Part shown: positions 22,646-35,379 of the stretch, piece by piece
Numbering within the stretch: position 1 is the first letter of the stretch
Layout of the letters: each line of letters starts with the position of its first letter
Source: Adiantum capillus-veneris
Taxonomy: Eukaryota > Streptophyta > Polypodiopsida > Polypodiales > Pteridaceae
NCBI GenBank assembly: GCA_014529385.2
Contig: CM043956.1
Location: 92,342,221-92,406,220, forward strand
Reading direction: 5' to 3'
DNA: 64,000 nt
The notes under the pieces: generated by a model
The model's database searches: none
Seen by the model: the letters and a program-made list of their open reading frames with translations, nothing else
What the model was told of the DNA's origin: nothing
Program-made: the position numbers and the translations under genes

Positions 22646-23309
22646 GTTCTCTAAGTTCACCCCATACATTACTGAATGATATTCCTTAAACCCTCCTCCT
22701 CTTCTCACCTTTTGGTTTTCCTCCCAAAATACCAAAAACAAAATATTGTTTGATTTTTAGCTTCCACATGGATCATCTCAAAGGGTGCGTACATGAGGGC
22801 TTCGCTACATGGAGTTTTACCGAGTTACCACCCAGCCTTCTTCGCGCACACAACCAACCTCGCACCAAAGAAATCACTCTCTCCCTTGTTTTGAAGCTGA
22901 CCGCCATCGCCGAGCATCTAACTGTATCGCAATTCCTACTTTCCAGGCTTGGATGCAACTGCTGAAATATTCTCGCCACGTAAGTTGTTCTTGCCGCTGC
23001 GGGTAAGGGTAGGACTCATGTGTGTAGCCTTTCAACATGAGGAACCACAAGCCAAATTCCCAACAATTAAATTAATCTTAATCTGGGCTAGTGTTTCCTG
23101 ACCTCTCAAAGCCATTTAACGTTTATTTGTGACGATTGTGGTAAGCCTCCCCCATCTCAGAAAAAGGAAAAATCGTTGTATTAGTTTAGGTTTATTGATA
23201 GGTAGAAAAAGGACGCAAGCATGGCATGAGAAGGTATATCGTTACAGAATTGGGAAGGTCGAGCACGATTGAATATAAGTCAGCGAGAACAAGCTAAGAG
23301 GCCTCAGTT
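22646..23309. other. Intergenic stretch upstream of the MIX17-like pseudogene
   Basis: No gene or repeat family recognised. Short open frames near 22750-23006 show no known domain. Part of it could be the old promoter of the damaged gene downstream. Confidence 0.35.
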
Positions 23310-23312
23310 GTG

Positions 23313-23313
<1 letters not shown>

Positions 23314-23357
<44 letters not shown>
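23314..23357. repeat. (GA)n microsatellite upstream of the MIX17-like pseudogene
   Basis: About 20 GA units lie some 50 bp before the probable start codon at 23407, similar to the GA tract in the glucanase leader. Confidence 0.95.
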
Positions 23358-23359
<2 letters not shown>

Positions 23360-23406
23360 GTTAGAACCAGAAACGAGCAAAAGCCTTCTTCATCTTGCAA
23401 GTTATC

Positions 23407-23797
23407 ATGCCTCATCAAAGCGGCGGTGGAGGGGGCGCCCTACTCCTCGCCCTATGCGTAGTGCTCCTCTTCCCTCTCGCAAGGCACCACCTCGCGCTCT
23501 TGCTCAACATGCCCCTCCACCAACTCCAACGCCAAGTGGCGGTGGCAGTGGCTCCCTCCTTGGTGTCCTTGGGGCCACCATAGCTCAAGGAATGGCTTTT
23601 GGGATTGGAAGTGCTATTGCACACAGAGCTGTTGATGGGATAATGGGACCGCGAACCGTGACGCATAAGCATGTTACCCCTGATTCACCCGTTTTGGCAA
23701 CTTCGCCAAATCTAACCATAGCTAGCGGATCACACACGTGTGCAAATCAGACTAAGTCCTTCCAAGATAGCATCGATGCTTATGACAGTGACATTGG
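23407..23797 (+). pseudogene. Damaged CHCHD2/CHCHD10 (MIX17)-type gene
   Basis: The family consists of small twin-CX9C proteins of the mitochondrial intermembrane space. Here a Pro/Arg-rich N-terminus is followed by a Gly-rich loop and the family's signature membrane segment (IAQGMAFGIGSAIAHRAVDG, then IMGPRT), then CANQTKSFQD. Three defects are visible. The likely ATG at 23407 (MPHQSGGGG) is one base out of frame with the rest, with the shift in a G run near 23430. The second Cys of the first CX9C is replaced by Ser. The second CX9C is missing after SDIG near 23797. That last point could be an intron starting GTGGTCC, but I find no matching exon downstream. A pseudogene or a truncated duplicate is most likely; a sequencing error in the G run could explain only the frameshift. 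Confidence 0.8.
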
Positions 23798-23919
23798 GTG
23801 GTCCTGTGGTTTGAGTGAAATTTCATGGAAATCTATTCTGTCAGGGAGATCGAATCCTCAAATGGATTATTTTAGTAATTTGATTTGGTTTGTGTTGTGA
23901 TGGCAATATTGTTTGGTTT

Positions 23920-23920
<1 letters not shown>

Positions 23921-23950
<30 letters not shown>

Positions 23951-24032
23951 CCCATTGCGAACTTTGTCTGCACCTTGTGCTACCTCCCACGACACACACA
24001 TTCTTCCTTGGGCTCTATGAGAGAGAGGGAAC

Positions 24033-24124
<92 letters not shown>
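23921..24124. repeat. GA and TA microsatellites
   Basis: (GA)n lies at about 23921-23950, (TA)n at 24040-24092 and (GA)n at 24093-24124. The last tract directly precedes the LINE fragment. No gene lies within. Confidence 0.92.
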
Positions 24125-24126
<2 letters not shown>

Positions 24127-24129
24127 AGA

Positions 24130-24797
24130 AATTTTCCATGCTACGTTAACGTCCTTGTAAGCTTGGGTCAGATCGATGCTTGGGGTGCAGGGTAGCTAGT
24201 GAAGATCTGGCACACCTATTCATGGACTGCCCCGCTATCAAAGGCCTCGCAAGGAAAATATGCAAGTGGGTCCAGAGAACATGGAAAATTAGTTTTTTCA
24301 AGATTGACCTATTCCTTGGAGGTAAAAGTTCAGGTAGTCCTGCACTCCTCGTCAGCACTCAGATCGTCAGATACTTCTTCTTTCATAATGTATGGCAGAC
24401 AAGGAACCGCCGTGTTTTTGAAGGAGGTTTTGAGGTGGCAAGCTTTGCAGAAATTATACAAGAAAGCAAAGTGCTAATTTGGGCACTCGGGCGCAAGCAT
24501 CACTCAGAGGATTGGTCTAGGACTACTTGTGCCTTGTTGTCAGCAGATGGAATGCCTAGGATGGGGGCAAATCTTGGCCATCGATAAATAAAAGATCTCA
24601 AAATGACAAGAGTATGGACCATGTGAATCAAGGTTGTGGAGGCGGGTTCGTAGGGGTGGTTGTCTTGATAGCCAATGTAATTATGATCCCTGGATGTTGT
24701 CATGGCTTAACATGAGCATGACAAAACCTTGTAATTTTTTGGGCTGCTCAATATAATCCACTCACAATTGTGAGTTTTGCTCTTAAAAGAAAAAAAA
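24130..24797 (+). mobile_element. 3' end of a non-LTR retrotransposon (LINE), 5' truncated
   Basis: The frame ending at 24587 carries the zinc-binding domain that follows RT in plant LINEs: CLGCRVASEDLAHLFMDCP, then a long tail with VWQTRNRRVFEGG. The frame starts without RT, so the copy is 5' truncated as is common for LINEs. It ends in an A-rich tail at 24784-24797. I found no clear target duplication. Confidence 0.8.
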
Positions 24798-25378
24798 CTA
24801 CATAAGTGGGATTATAAGAAACCTGGGTCTTTTTGAAATTTTTGGAATCTTTAAGTTTTTGGCCTTTTCATTTTTTTGAAGCCATTAGGAATACCTTTTA
24901 ATACCTATGTATTAGGTCTCCCAATCTTAAAAATATTTAAAATAATCGAAACATTAAAAGGACATAAATAAAGGGACCCATGGAAGTGGAAAGTCAAAAG
25001 ACTTTTTTTGTTTATATAAAGAGAAACGGTCAACTTCACATTACTACATTTGTGTTTTTCTTTGCTTAATTTCCAGTTAGCGTTTTCTTCTCTTTAGAGG
25101 GTCCTTTCATTAAATGTAAGTAGTAAATATATTTAATTTGAAGCCATTAGGTATACCTTTGGTGATTGCCTATGCTCAATTCTACTATAAGAGGGGCATG
25201 CCATTAAATATGGCGGCCTCACCAATTCCAATCTTAAGAGAGAACCCTTGTGATCTACTAGACAACGGTAGTGACTATTCTATTTTACCATGGGAAAACC
25301 CCCTTCAGGGGGTGGCCACCCATAAGGGCTAATAGAAGACTGCCCAAGTGAGAACATAGCTAGAATTGCTATCAACAG
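24798..25378. other. AT-rich spacer with a short direct repeat
   Basis: The phrase TTGAAGCCATTAGG followed by ATACCTTT occurs near 24880 and again near 25138. Nothing else is recognised. Confidence 0.45.
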
Positions 25379-25610
25379 TTTTTGGAATTAGGGTTGCAAG
25401 GAAACACACACAGCTTGGAGAAGACGAAGGAAGCTCAAGGCACACAATATAAAGTATATTACTTAGAGTGGCAATGGAAAGATAAGTTAGCCCTAGAGTG
25501 ATGGGCGTATAGTACAATGCATGGGGATAACAACCTCCTGGTGAGAAAAAAAATGCCTCAGCGGTCCTAATTGTGTTCACACACATCACTACCATATGTA
25601 TATGGTAACA
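25379..25610 (-). repeat. 3' LTR of Copia element A
   Basis: The minus strand reads a G-rich PPT (ATGGGGGGATT), then TGTTACCATATACA and continues to CCCTAATTCC. It aligns with the LTRs at 54487-54706 and 57867-58086. The inner end is only approximate here. Confidence 0.8.
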
Positions 25611-28600
25611 AATCCCCCCATGGGAGTGATGCGATAAACGAGAGCTGGCACATAGAGTATACGGAAGTGCCATGCCCTGAGAATATGATTATTCCACAAA
25701 GGGAAATAAGCCCAAAGCTTTGCGGAAAACTTTGAACTTCTCACGAGACAATGCCTTTGTGAAAAGATCTGGCTGTCAGTGTAGATAGTGTTGGTAGTGT
25801 CTTGTCCAACACCCAAATCAATCATAAGGCGTTTGAGCCATACACACTCAACCGTAGCTGTGAAGACTACCATGTACTCAGGCTCACAACTGGAAGTGGC
25901 CACAATAGGTTGCTTCTTACTCAACCATGACATGTATGAGATGCCAATCATGAAACAAAAACCACTTGTGAACACTCGTGTGTCAAAACAACCAGCCCAA
26001 TCTGAGTCCGAAAACGGAGTAAATCTAGCGGCAATGACCCTTCCTTAAGATAAAATAAGCCAAGATGTAAAGTGCCACTCAAGTAGTGAAAAATCCTCTT
26101 GATAGTCTGTCAATGCTTAGACCCTGGGCTATGCATGAATCTGTTGACCTATGAGACTACAAACTGAATATCCGGCCTCGTGTTGTATACATAAATGAGG
26201 CGTCCAATAGTATTTTGGTAAAGAGTGACATCGACAAGATCACTAGCATCATGAAGACTCAATTTCAAACTTGTTTCCATGGAAGTGGTAATAGGTTTGC
26301 AATCCTCAAGTCTAAACTTACATAGCAATGTCTCTATGTAACTTGTCTGACACAAGGCAATACCACCATCAATAATGATGCAACAGCCCCAAATCTTTCA
26401 TCTTGAAAGTAGCATTCAAATCAGCCTTAAATTCAATAATATGTCTCTCATTTGGTCCAGTGATCAGCAAATCATCCACATAGAGAACCACAATGAGAAG
26501 TACATCACCATCACTCTTTACATACAATGTGCTTTCTATTGGACTGTTATGAAAGTCTTATTTGACCAAATGAGTGTCAATTTTCTCATACCAAGCACGA
26601 GGAGATTGCTTCAACCTATACAAAGCTTTCTTACATTTGCACACTTTATCCTCTTGTCTTGTCTTTACAAGAACGCGAGGCTGCGTTACATAGACTTCCT
26701 CGAATATGTCAACATTCAAGAAAGCAGTAAGAATGTCTGACTAATGTACATCCCAACCAAAATGAGCTACCAATGCACATAGAAAACGCACAGTAGTCAT
26801 AACGACATGTGGGAGCAAAAGTCTCTTCATAATCTATGCCTTTTTGTTGTGCATAACTCTTTGCAAGAAGTCGAGCTTTATAGCGATCAATCTCACCATC
26901 CGGCTTGCGTTTCAACTTGTAAACTCACTTCATACCAATGGCCTTTTTTCCAGGAGGCAAATCACATAAAGTCCATGTGTGATTTTTTATAACTGCATCA
27001 TATTTAGCATGCATGGCGGCCATACATTTTTTGAATTCTGTGTTTCATCAAAAGACAAAGGTTCCTCAACATCATGTAAGCTAGACACAGCCAAAGCATA
27101 ACAATCTGATGCATAAGATGCTTGGCAAGAACCTGAACGAGTATGACTAGACAAAGGAGCATCCAATTTACCATCGCATAAAGTATGCACCAGCCATTTT
27201 GGCATTTCTCTAACCTGCTCATTTTCAGCCTTTTTCTCATTAAGTACATCATGTACATCTGCATCAGTAATAGGATGATATGTAGGATTTTCAAAAACTC
27301 CCATAGGCTGTACATTTGCCTCATTGGAATTTACATTCAAACTTCCATCACTACAAAGAGGCAACAAAGTGTCATAAATTTCCTGCGAGCTTACATTACC
27401 ATCTCTAGTACATGGTAGCAAGGGCTGAATAGAATCTTCCACAAACACAACATCCCGTGAAACAAAGATACGCTTTGTTTGCGGATGATACAACCTGTAA
27501 CTTTTGCTTTCATCACTATAACCAACAAAAATACATTTGACAGCTTTATCATCCAATTTCTTGCGCTACGTTTGTGGCACCAAAGCATATGCCAAATGGC
27601 CAAAAACACGCATGTGCTCAATAGAAGGCTTTCTATCATGCCATGCTTCATATGGAGTCATAGAATGCAACACTTTCATAGGAAACTTGTTTAGTATATA
27701 AGTGGCACACATGATGGCCTCAAGCCAAAACAAATGCGGCAAGGCTTGACTTTATCAGTGACCTGTTTTTCCTCTCAGCAACACCATTTTGCTAAGACTC
27801 ATACAACACTGTACATTGGTGTTTTATCCCTCGACTAGCCAGAAATGCATTAGATTCATGAGACATATACTCCCCCCCGTCGATCTGAATGGAGGGTGTC
27901 CATAGTACATTTTGAGATGTTTTCAGCCATAGCCAAAAATTGTTTGAAACATATAAACACTTCGGACTTAGCTTTAAGTGGATATACCCATGTTGCATGG
28001 CTTGAGTAATCATCACAATGAAAGTCACGAAGTACAAGTAATTGCCCAAGGACAGAGTTTACATGGGCCCACAAACATCACTATGCACAAGCTACAACGT
28101 GCATGTGGCCCTAACTGAACCATCCTTTGGAAACTTAGAACGCTACATCTTACCCAAAATACAGCCTTCACAAACATGTTTGATAGGTGCTTCACCGTTC
28201 TTTGCGAGAAGAGACAAAGGCACTCCCACTAATTTGCTATGTTTGCAGAAATCAAATATGGTTGCTTCTTTGCCACCTCTAGCAAAATTCAGATGTCCAA
28301 CACATACATGCTAAAGTTTTGCATCTGAAATAGCTTAGAATCCACAACTGCATTTGCAAAATTTTTCCCACACTTGCCATAAAAAGTGAGCTTATACAGC
28401 CCACGACATAAAATGATAGATGCAACAATTTCATCATATAAACTGAGATCATGTATCGTACATTTGTCATCCACAAACTTGGCTACAAGTCCAAGTCTAG
28501 CAAGTGCGGATACATACAAAAGATTTTTCTTTGATCCCAGGTACACACATTGCATCAACAAGTGTAAAAGAACTTCCATTTGCAGCAATAAGCACAATCT

Positions 28601-28917
28601 TTCCAACCCCATGAATCGGATAAGAGGAATTGTTGGCACGAGTTACTGAATTTCCATGATGGACAAAGTCAAGAGAGGTGAACAAATCACGATGTGAGGT
28701 AAAGTGCTTTGTAGCACCACTGCCAAAATACCACACATGTGAATCTGCAGCAAAACTGATATACATGCATCATGGACAACAGGATCATAAGTACACTCTG
28801 CACTAAAAGCCCATTCTATATCAACATCAACATCACAGTCTCCTTTCACAGAAGACTCAACAATAGCTGCATTTGTAGTGGAACCAGCTTCTTTTTTCTT
28901 AGCCTCTTTAGCCTTAG

Positions 28918-29146
28918 TGTGAGAGCGTGAATGCGGTGCGTGTGCGAAGAGTGAGAAGGGGGGAAGAGAGAGAGTACACAGGATGTGGGTGGAGCTCCCA
29001 AATCTCACTGTATGAGCACAATGTGAGAGTGAGTGAGAGCTCCTTATTCTTTGTATGCATAAATAATAAGGAGATAAATGTGGGCGACCGAACATTGGCC
29101 GACGAACATGGCAAAGCACGGTATGGCACACTGCCTTTACCTAACA
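28918..29146 (-). repeat. 3' LTR of the nested non-autonomous element
   Basis: 229 bp, about 90 percent identical by eye to 31342-31577, with small indels in the GA-rich part. It begins on the minus strand TGTTAGGTAAAGGC and ends CGCTCTCACA. Confidence 0.92.
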
Positions 29147-31327
29147 TTCTTCCACTAAAGGTTGTGTACCGATAAGTGGCGAGAAAACTACCCTACAACT
29201 AGTATATACAAGAGGTGAGAGAAGATGTCTCTCAACCTATGCCCACTGGCTTACTCTATAACCGCTCTGGTGTAGTTGCAACATGATTACCACTAGGGCT
29301 AGAGCTACAATGATACTCATGATGTAGGTATCAAGTGACAACCTGCATTGCTCCACAATGCACAATGCCAGTGCCAGTCATCGCATGACTGACAACTCCC
29401 ACTGCAAATCCACCAACTGCATAAGAAAGATCAGGTCTCAAGACCAAAAGGTCAGACATGAGAGACCCAAAAGCTGACGAAACATGCACTATGTGTGCCA
29501 ACCTATCCTTGTCAGCAACCTCAGTGCCATATGCATCCTCATCAAAAACCACCTGACTATGCATCACCATGTCAGCATCGTCTGACAAAGGCATATCTGT
29601 TGAGAATGACTGCAAAACCAAAAAATTAGCATCACTGCCAATCACACATAGCTGTCTGAAGGACACTGTCGCCTTCAAACATATCAAACGCATCATAGAA
29701 CAATGCATCAGTCTCTGACTCAATTAATGTCACCTTAATTGATGACTGACAAAGCTGTACATCCCCAGAGATACCATTGTCTGCATTAATGTCACCACAA
29801 GACAAATGGACAACCTGCTCTCTAACCTAAAACAATGGCAAACAAAGTGGGAGGTAACTCGACCACTACACAATTTTCAAAAGCATGATCAATGCATCAA
29901 AATTGATGCTTATATATACATAAAACAACCCCACAATCTGCGAACTCTACAAGCATAAACTGGGACAAATTGCTCAACCGAGCGTAAAGACATAACCATA
30001 TACGCAAGTAGAGAGCAAACTAGCTCAAAACATGTCCCAAAATAGAAACTGCTTGCAGAAATTTGCAAAAACTTGTGAAACATGTGACTAGTGTGTATTG
30101 TAGCCACACAAGCATACACAAATCCTCACGAGTGGGTACAAGAATACCAAACCGTGCCCAAATTGATAAAACCTGTCAAAAGTGAGAGTAAACACTCGAT
30201 CACTGTCAAAGTGGGAATATATTGACTACAAGATCATTAGAGAGCAAACTGCAAATACTCATAAACCATGGCGAGAATCTGGGAAAAATCCGGTAGAGTA
30301 TCCCCTAGAAACTGAGCAAAACTCAAAAAATCTCACCAAATACACATGACAATAGACATTGTCTCAGTAGAAAAATCCACAAATGGTCTACATACAATGC
30401 GAAAAGCCTAGCAAATTGGCTCACTCCTGACCGAGTAGCTCAATGGATGTGTACCTGTCCAAAAACACTGCAAACTTGTAAACCTGCTACCTGTGAGCTA
30501 TGGCTAGCTCAAACTGTATCCACACAATGCATACACAGCATGAAACTGCACAAAATCGTGCTTAAAAAGCTCTCTGAAATGCCCCACACAATCAAACAAT
30601 GCGCATAAAACTGCATCCGAATGTTTAACGATCAGAAAGTCACATCCCAAAGCATCACTTGCATACGCAAAACCAAGGTGAATTCTCTCTCAAATAGCAC
30701 CACAGTGTGCCATACATAGCCAAAGATGCAAACCGCGTCACTCTTTACACTGTAGGGATCAAACGGCAAAACCTCGATATGTCGAGATTGTTGACAGGCT
30801 GCTGCAAAAAATTCAGCATTTAGAATTTCAAAATTCTGATATGACCAGTGCATCCCAAACGTGCCAAAACCTCAGGGTAGACTCCTGGATCACATGTATC
30901 CGAGTCCGAGTGTGAGAGATATGCCAAAAACCTTCGTTCCGACCCAAAAACGCGGTATAAACTTGCTGATGTTGCATCTGCTATAATTCAGAGCAGATTT
31001 TCAAAAAATATACATGAACATCGCATCCAGAATGTGCCAAAACCCCAACCTATACTCCTGGATCATATCCATCCGACTCCGTGTGACGGAGATACGCAAA
31101 AAACATTGTTTTGAGAGTCAAAAACAACAAAAACGAGCTGCAACACTTCTTCTTCCTACTCTTTTTCTGCAAAATTGAGCAATGGCTTTCTACACAAGCT
31201 GAGTATACTTGCCTAAGATGAGATCTGACACCATCGAGCCGTATCCACCCCCGCCGAGCTCAAGCATCCATAGCCAAGCTCCGTCACTTCCGTCTCGCAG
31301 GGAAGCCGTCGCACGCGCGTCGCCAAA

Positions 31328-31340
31328 GCTTTGATACCAA
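31328..31340 (-). promoter_or_regulatory. Primer binding site of the nested element
   Basis: The minus strand reads TTGGTATCAAAGC, one substitution from the usual initiator-Met tRNA site, and begins one base inside the LTR. Confidence 0.88.
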
Positions 31341-31341
31341 T

Positions 31342-31577
31342 TGTGAGTGTGCGAATGCGGTGCGTGTGTGGAGAGTGAGAAGGGGGGGGGAGAGAGAGAG
31401 AGAGAGTACACAGGATGTGGGTGGAGCTCCAAAATCTCATTGTATAAGCACAATGTGAGAGTGAGTGAGAGCTCCTTATTCTTTGTATGTTTAAAGAATA
31501 AGGAGATAAATGTGGGCGGTCGGACATTGGCCGACAAACACGGCAAAGCATAGTGAGGCACACCGCCTTTACTAACA
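31342..31577 (-). repeat. 5' LTR of the nested non-autonomous element
   Basis: 236 bp, followed on the minus strand by the PBS and flanked on the outer side by target-duplication copy CTTAG. Confidence 0.92.
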
Positions 31578-32489
31578 CTTAGGACAGTGCTTGATCAAAT
31601 GATCATTAGATTTACAATAATGGCAACGCATCTTCTTTTTGCCCTTTTCACTAGAATTTCTAGATGAATTGATACCAGCAAAAGCATTAGGAATTGGTGA
31701 TTTACCACTCGTAGAAGAACAATGAGAAGTGGCAAGATTGCTGTTCTCACCTTTTCTCTGAGTAGCAATAAAGGCTTGTTCAATTTCACGATGTCTAATC
31801 CTGTTTTTTCTAGAAAGTGACTCTAGCAATAGCAATGTGCATAATGCATCAAACTTAACAACTTCAAGATTTCCTTGGGTCATAAGTCTCCAAGTACTAG
31901 CAAAAGTTTGGTAAGAATCTAGCAAGACATCAAGAAAAGTCTTCACAAGGGAACTGTCTGAAATGACTTTACCTACAAAAGCAAGTTTCTCATTGATATC
32001 CTTGACACCAGCAAGAAAAGTGTCTTTTTCATCTTCCTCATGCATAATCTTCGACTCCAACTCTTCACTCCAACTCTTTACGCAGCAATGCAATTTTTGC
32101 CTCATTGCAACTTGCATAGAGACCAGCTAGAATATCCCAAGCATGTTTTGAATATTTTACTGAACGAATGTGGGGAGTAATAATGCGCTTCACATACAAC
32201 ACAATCAATTCATGAACCTGTTCATCTTTTACATCCCAACAAGCTTGCTCAGTTGTAGGCATAACAGCCCTGATAGCAACAATCCTGCCACCAAAACCTG
32301 CAACATCCTCAACATTGCCTACATCCTCAAATCAAGACATACATCAATGCCCTACACAATGTTCCTCACTCCCTTTGACACAAGGACATGTTGCATCATG
32401 TAAGCCCACATAGGGTAATTGTCCCCATCCAATCTATCCTCACCAGCAAACATCTTGAGCACAATTGTGTTGCTTTCATCCATGGTGAA

Positions 32490-35250
32490 TGCTGCATGAA
32501 TTCAATGCACTTGCCTCAAGAATATTCTTCCTAGTGATGAGCGTATGATCCACATATAGTGTCAAAATCAAAATACTATCATCTATTTCTTTCTTCATGT
32601 AGAGGCAATGATCGACTTTGCTCCACCTTTACCCTTAAGACTTCATAAAAACATCAAACTTATGATACCATTCTTGTCATGCTTGTTTCATATCAGAAAG
32701 GCTTTTCTTAAGCTTACATACTAACTCCTCTTTTTGTTCTTAAAAAAACCCTCTAGGTGTTTCATGTAGATGTCCTTATGAAGATCACCATGTAAGAACG
32801 TTGTCTTAACATCCATTTGGACCAAATCCATATCCTCTTTGGCAACCAAAGAAAGCATTGTCTGTAACGTAGTCAATTTGAAAACTGGCAAAATAACCTC
32901 ATCAAAGTCTATGCCTTGCTTTTGCTTGAAACCTTTGGTAACCAATCTAGCCTTGTACTTGTGCTTTGGATCATTGGGTGTGACGTTTAACTTGTAGACC
33001 CATTTACATGGTGAAAATTTCTTCCTTTTGGAAAAGGTACTAAGTTTAAATCTTCTTCAAAGAATCCATCTATAATTTCATAGAACTCTTCCACTTAAGC
33101 TTGTCATCCCATAACATAGCATCGTCATAGTAGTTGAGATCACCACCATTTGTCAACATAATATATTCTAGGATTGGTACAAACCTCTCAGGTGACCTAG
33201 GAAACCCGCATTGACCTTGTGACTACTATAGGCTTTGCATAGGAATAAGCTATTACACTGGTATTTCAAGATCACTTGATGTATTGCGACTACTGACTAC
33301 TGACTACTCTTTGCATGGTCAGAGCTACTAGGAGCATCACTATGCACACTTTGCTCACCTTGTGGCACGTGAAAAACTTGTCTTTATTTATGAGCAAGTG
33401 GTGTAACATCTTGAAATGTCACTCTCCTCACCTCAACCTCGTTGGGAGGATTTTTATGTATTCTATTCTATTCTCATTGAATATCACATCATTGCAATGA
33501 ATAAATTTATGAGGAGTTGGATCCCACAAGTGATAACCCATGTCACTACTTTCATGTCAATGAAAATGCACTTTGTGGACTTTGTCTCTAGCTTCTTTCT
33601 TATCTCTTTTGATAAACACATCAATGATTCACAACCAAAGACTCTCAAAGGATCATATGATGGTTATGACCACTCCAAGATTCCTCTACAATACATCCAT
33701 CAAGAGTCTTACACGGTGATCTATTGATCAAATGTATGGCAATCTTCAGAGCTGTAGCCCCAAAACCATTTGACAACTCAGGGTGAGATAACAGTTGTAG
33801 ATTCTCTCTTGAATCAAATGATTCATTCTCCTAGAAACTCTATGTTGGGTAGGCGTATGAGGAGCAGCAAGCTCTCTCCTAATGCCATGTGTATCATAGA
33901 AACTCCGAAACTCGGTAGAGACATAATCTCTAGTGTTATCAGTCTTTAAGCACTTAAGCTTCCTATCTGATTGATTTTTCTGCAAACGAGATTCATTTCT
34001 ACATGATCTAAAAGTCATTATATCAAATGAGATCCATTACTATGTGAATTTAAAGGCATCACATTTATGTTTCAATGGAGATTTCCAAACCTTGCATCAT
34101 CTATAAAAGGGATATAATATACAACACCACCTAATGACTTGGTACGCATAGGCCCACACACATCTGAATGCACTAGATCTGGCTTCTTCTTGTTTGACAG
34201 TCTAGAGCGAGAGCTGATCTAGCATGCTTACCATACATACAACGCTTACACATTTAAAACTCTAAAAAATTGAACATAGGCAAGTAACCGAAACAAGAAA
34301 GAGGTTTCATTCCATTTAGGCTCAAATGGCCTAACTGGCTATGCCCTAAAGAGGTATTTGAGCGCCTTGGGGGATGCACTATTCAGTAGTCCCATATATA
34401 AGATGCATTTGCGGGATAATAAAAAAACCCCTTTTTAACATGTTTGAATAAATGAAATGACCCCTTATTTTAGGAAATTTTTCCAGATTGAATATAATGT
34501 ATCTCTATTGAATTGCCTAAAATTTTTCATTTTAAAACCCCTCTTATTGAACTCACTTGGTAAATTAACATGATTACATAATGAACCCCCCAAGTTGAAT
34601 GATCAATTGTATTTACAACATTATCTTGGACTGCAGACACATATAGAGGGCAAAGTGTACCACATATGTCTCCTCTTGCCAAGACCAAAGATCTCTTTTG
34701 AATCTTCCATGTTCCATTTTCAAAGTATGTATGGTAATCACAATAATCTAATTGCCCAAAGAGAATCAAGCTCTTAATGGGGATAGTCTTATGTTTCACA
34801 TTCTTGAGCAAAAATGGAGAATCATTAGCAAGCTTCAAATATATGTCACCCTTATTGGCAATGTTACAAGCACAATTATTGCCCAAATGTATGCATCCAC
34901 TTCTTACAACATCATAGGTAGAAAACCAATCTCTATGAGGAGTAACATGAAAGTATGCACTAGAATCCAAGATCCAATCTTGGCTAAATGAGGCATCTTT
35001 TCTCGTCAAATAACATGCAACTAAAGAAAATGCAAATAGGAATGTTACTATCATCACTAGTGATAACATTGATCTCCTCTATCTTTGCTATAATCTTGTC
35101 CTCTTTCTTGCCATCCACATGATTTTCCTTCTTCTTCTCATCTTTTCACTTAAATAAGTGCTTCTTAATGGTACTCCCCTTGCCTCAACGATAGCATTCA
35201 AGATCTTACTTATCTTGAGACTGGCGGTAATGTCCCATGAGATTTACTAT
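32490..35250 (-). mobile_element. Ty1/Copia element B remnant (different family)
   Basis: On the minus strand I see traces of a gag knuckle near 35230-35130, protease at 35000-34900 (WILDSSAYFHVTPHRDWF), GAG-pre-integrase near 34300-34200 and integrase at 34150-33750 (LKCLKTDNTRDYVSTEF). The integrase C-terminus is near 33700-33600 (VFGCESLMCLS) and RT at 32990-32540 (VTKGFKQKQGIDFDEV, then MDVKTTFLHGDL). The RT active site reads YVDH instead of YVDD. Stops and frameshifts are dense. RNase H and both LTRs are missing; the copy is cut at about 32490 where gag of element A begins. Confidence 0.85.
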
Positions 35251-35379
35251 GTTCACAAGGCTTCCCCTTAAATTTCTTTCTCCCTCTATCAACACTAGGG
35301 GCGGCACTTTGTTTCCTTGATCCATAGACTTACATCTTATCTCCTAAAAAAGAAAGCTTTTGACTACATCATCAAACTT

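Larger units (their letters stand above)
28918..31577 (-). mobile_element. 2660-bp non-autonomous LTR element nested in Copia gag
   Basis: Two direct repeats, 28918-29146 (229 bp) and 31342-31577 (236 bp), run TGTGAG...CTAACA on + and bound the element. A perfect 5-bp target duplication CTTAG flanks it (28913-28917 and 31578-31582), and removing it rejoins the Copia gag knuckle frame. On the minus strand the PBS (31340-31328) follows the right-hand LTR, and a purine stretch precedes the left-hand LTR, so it reads minus. The interior is mostly non-coding leader. The only recognised coding trace is a Copia RT end near 29460-29350 (LRPDLSYAVGGF, then VVSHAMTG). It resembles LARD or TRIM-type derivatives that move with help from a full Copia element. 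Confidence 0.92.
25379..32482 (-). mobile_element. Ty1/Copia element A remnant with a nested LTR element
   Basis: On the minus strand I read gag from an ATG at 32482 (LKMFAGEDRLDGDNYPMW) down to 31583 with a CCHC knuckle (CHYCKSNDHLIKHCPK). After the nested insertion follow protease (VWYFGSGATKHFTSHRDLF, 28740-28680), GAG-pre-integrase, integrase (about 28200-27000), RT (about 26980-26150, YKARLLAKSYAQQKGIDY) and RNase H (about 25975-25750, WLSKKQPIVATSSCE). A PPT and the 3' LTR at 25610-25379 end the copy. Stops and frameshifts are present, for example TAG early in gag. The 5' LTR and PBS are missing: gag starts right against RT of another Copia family. The zinc knuckle is intact here but not in the related duplicated copies at 51.6-58 kb. 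Confidence 0.9.
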
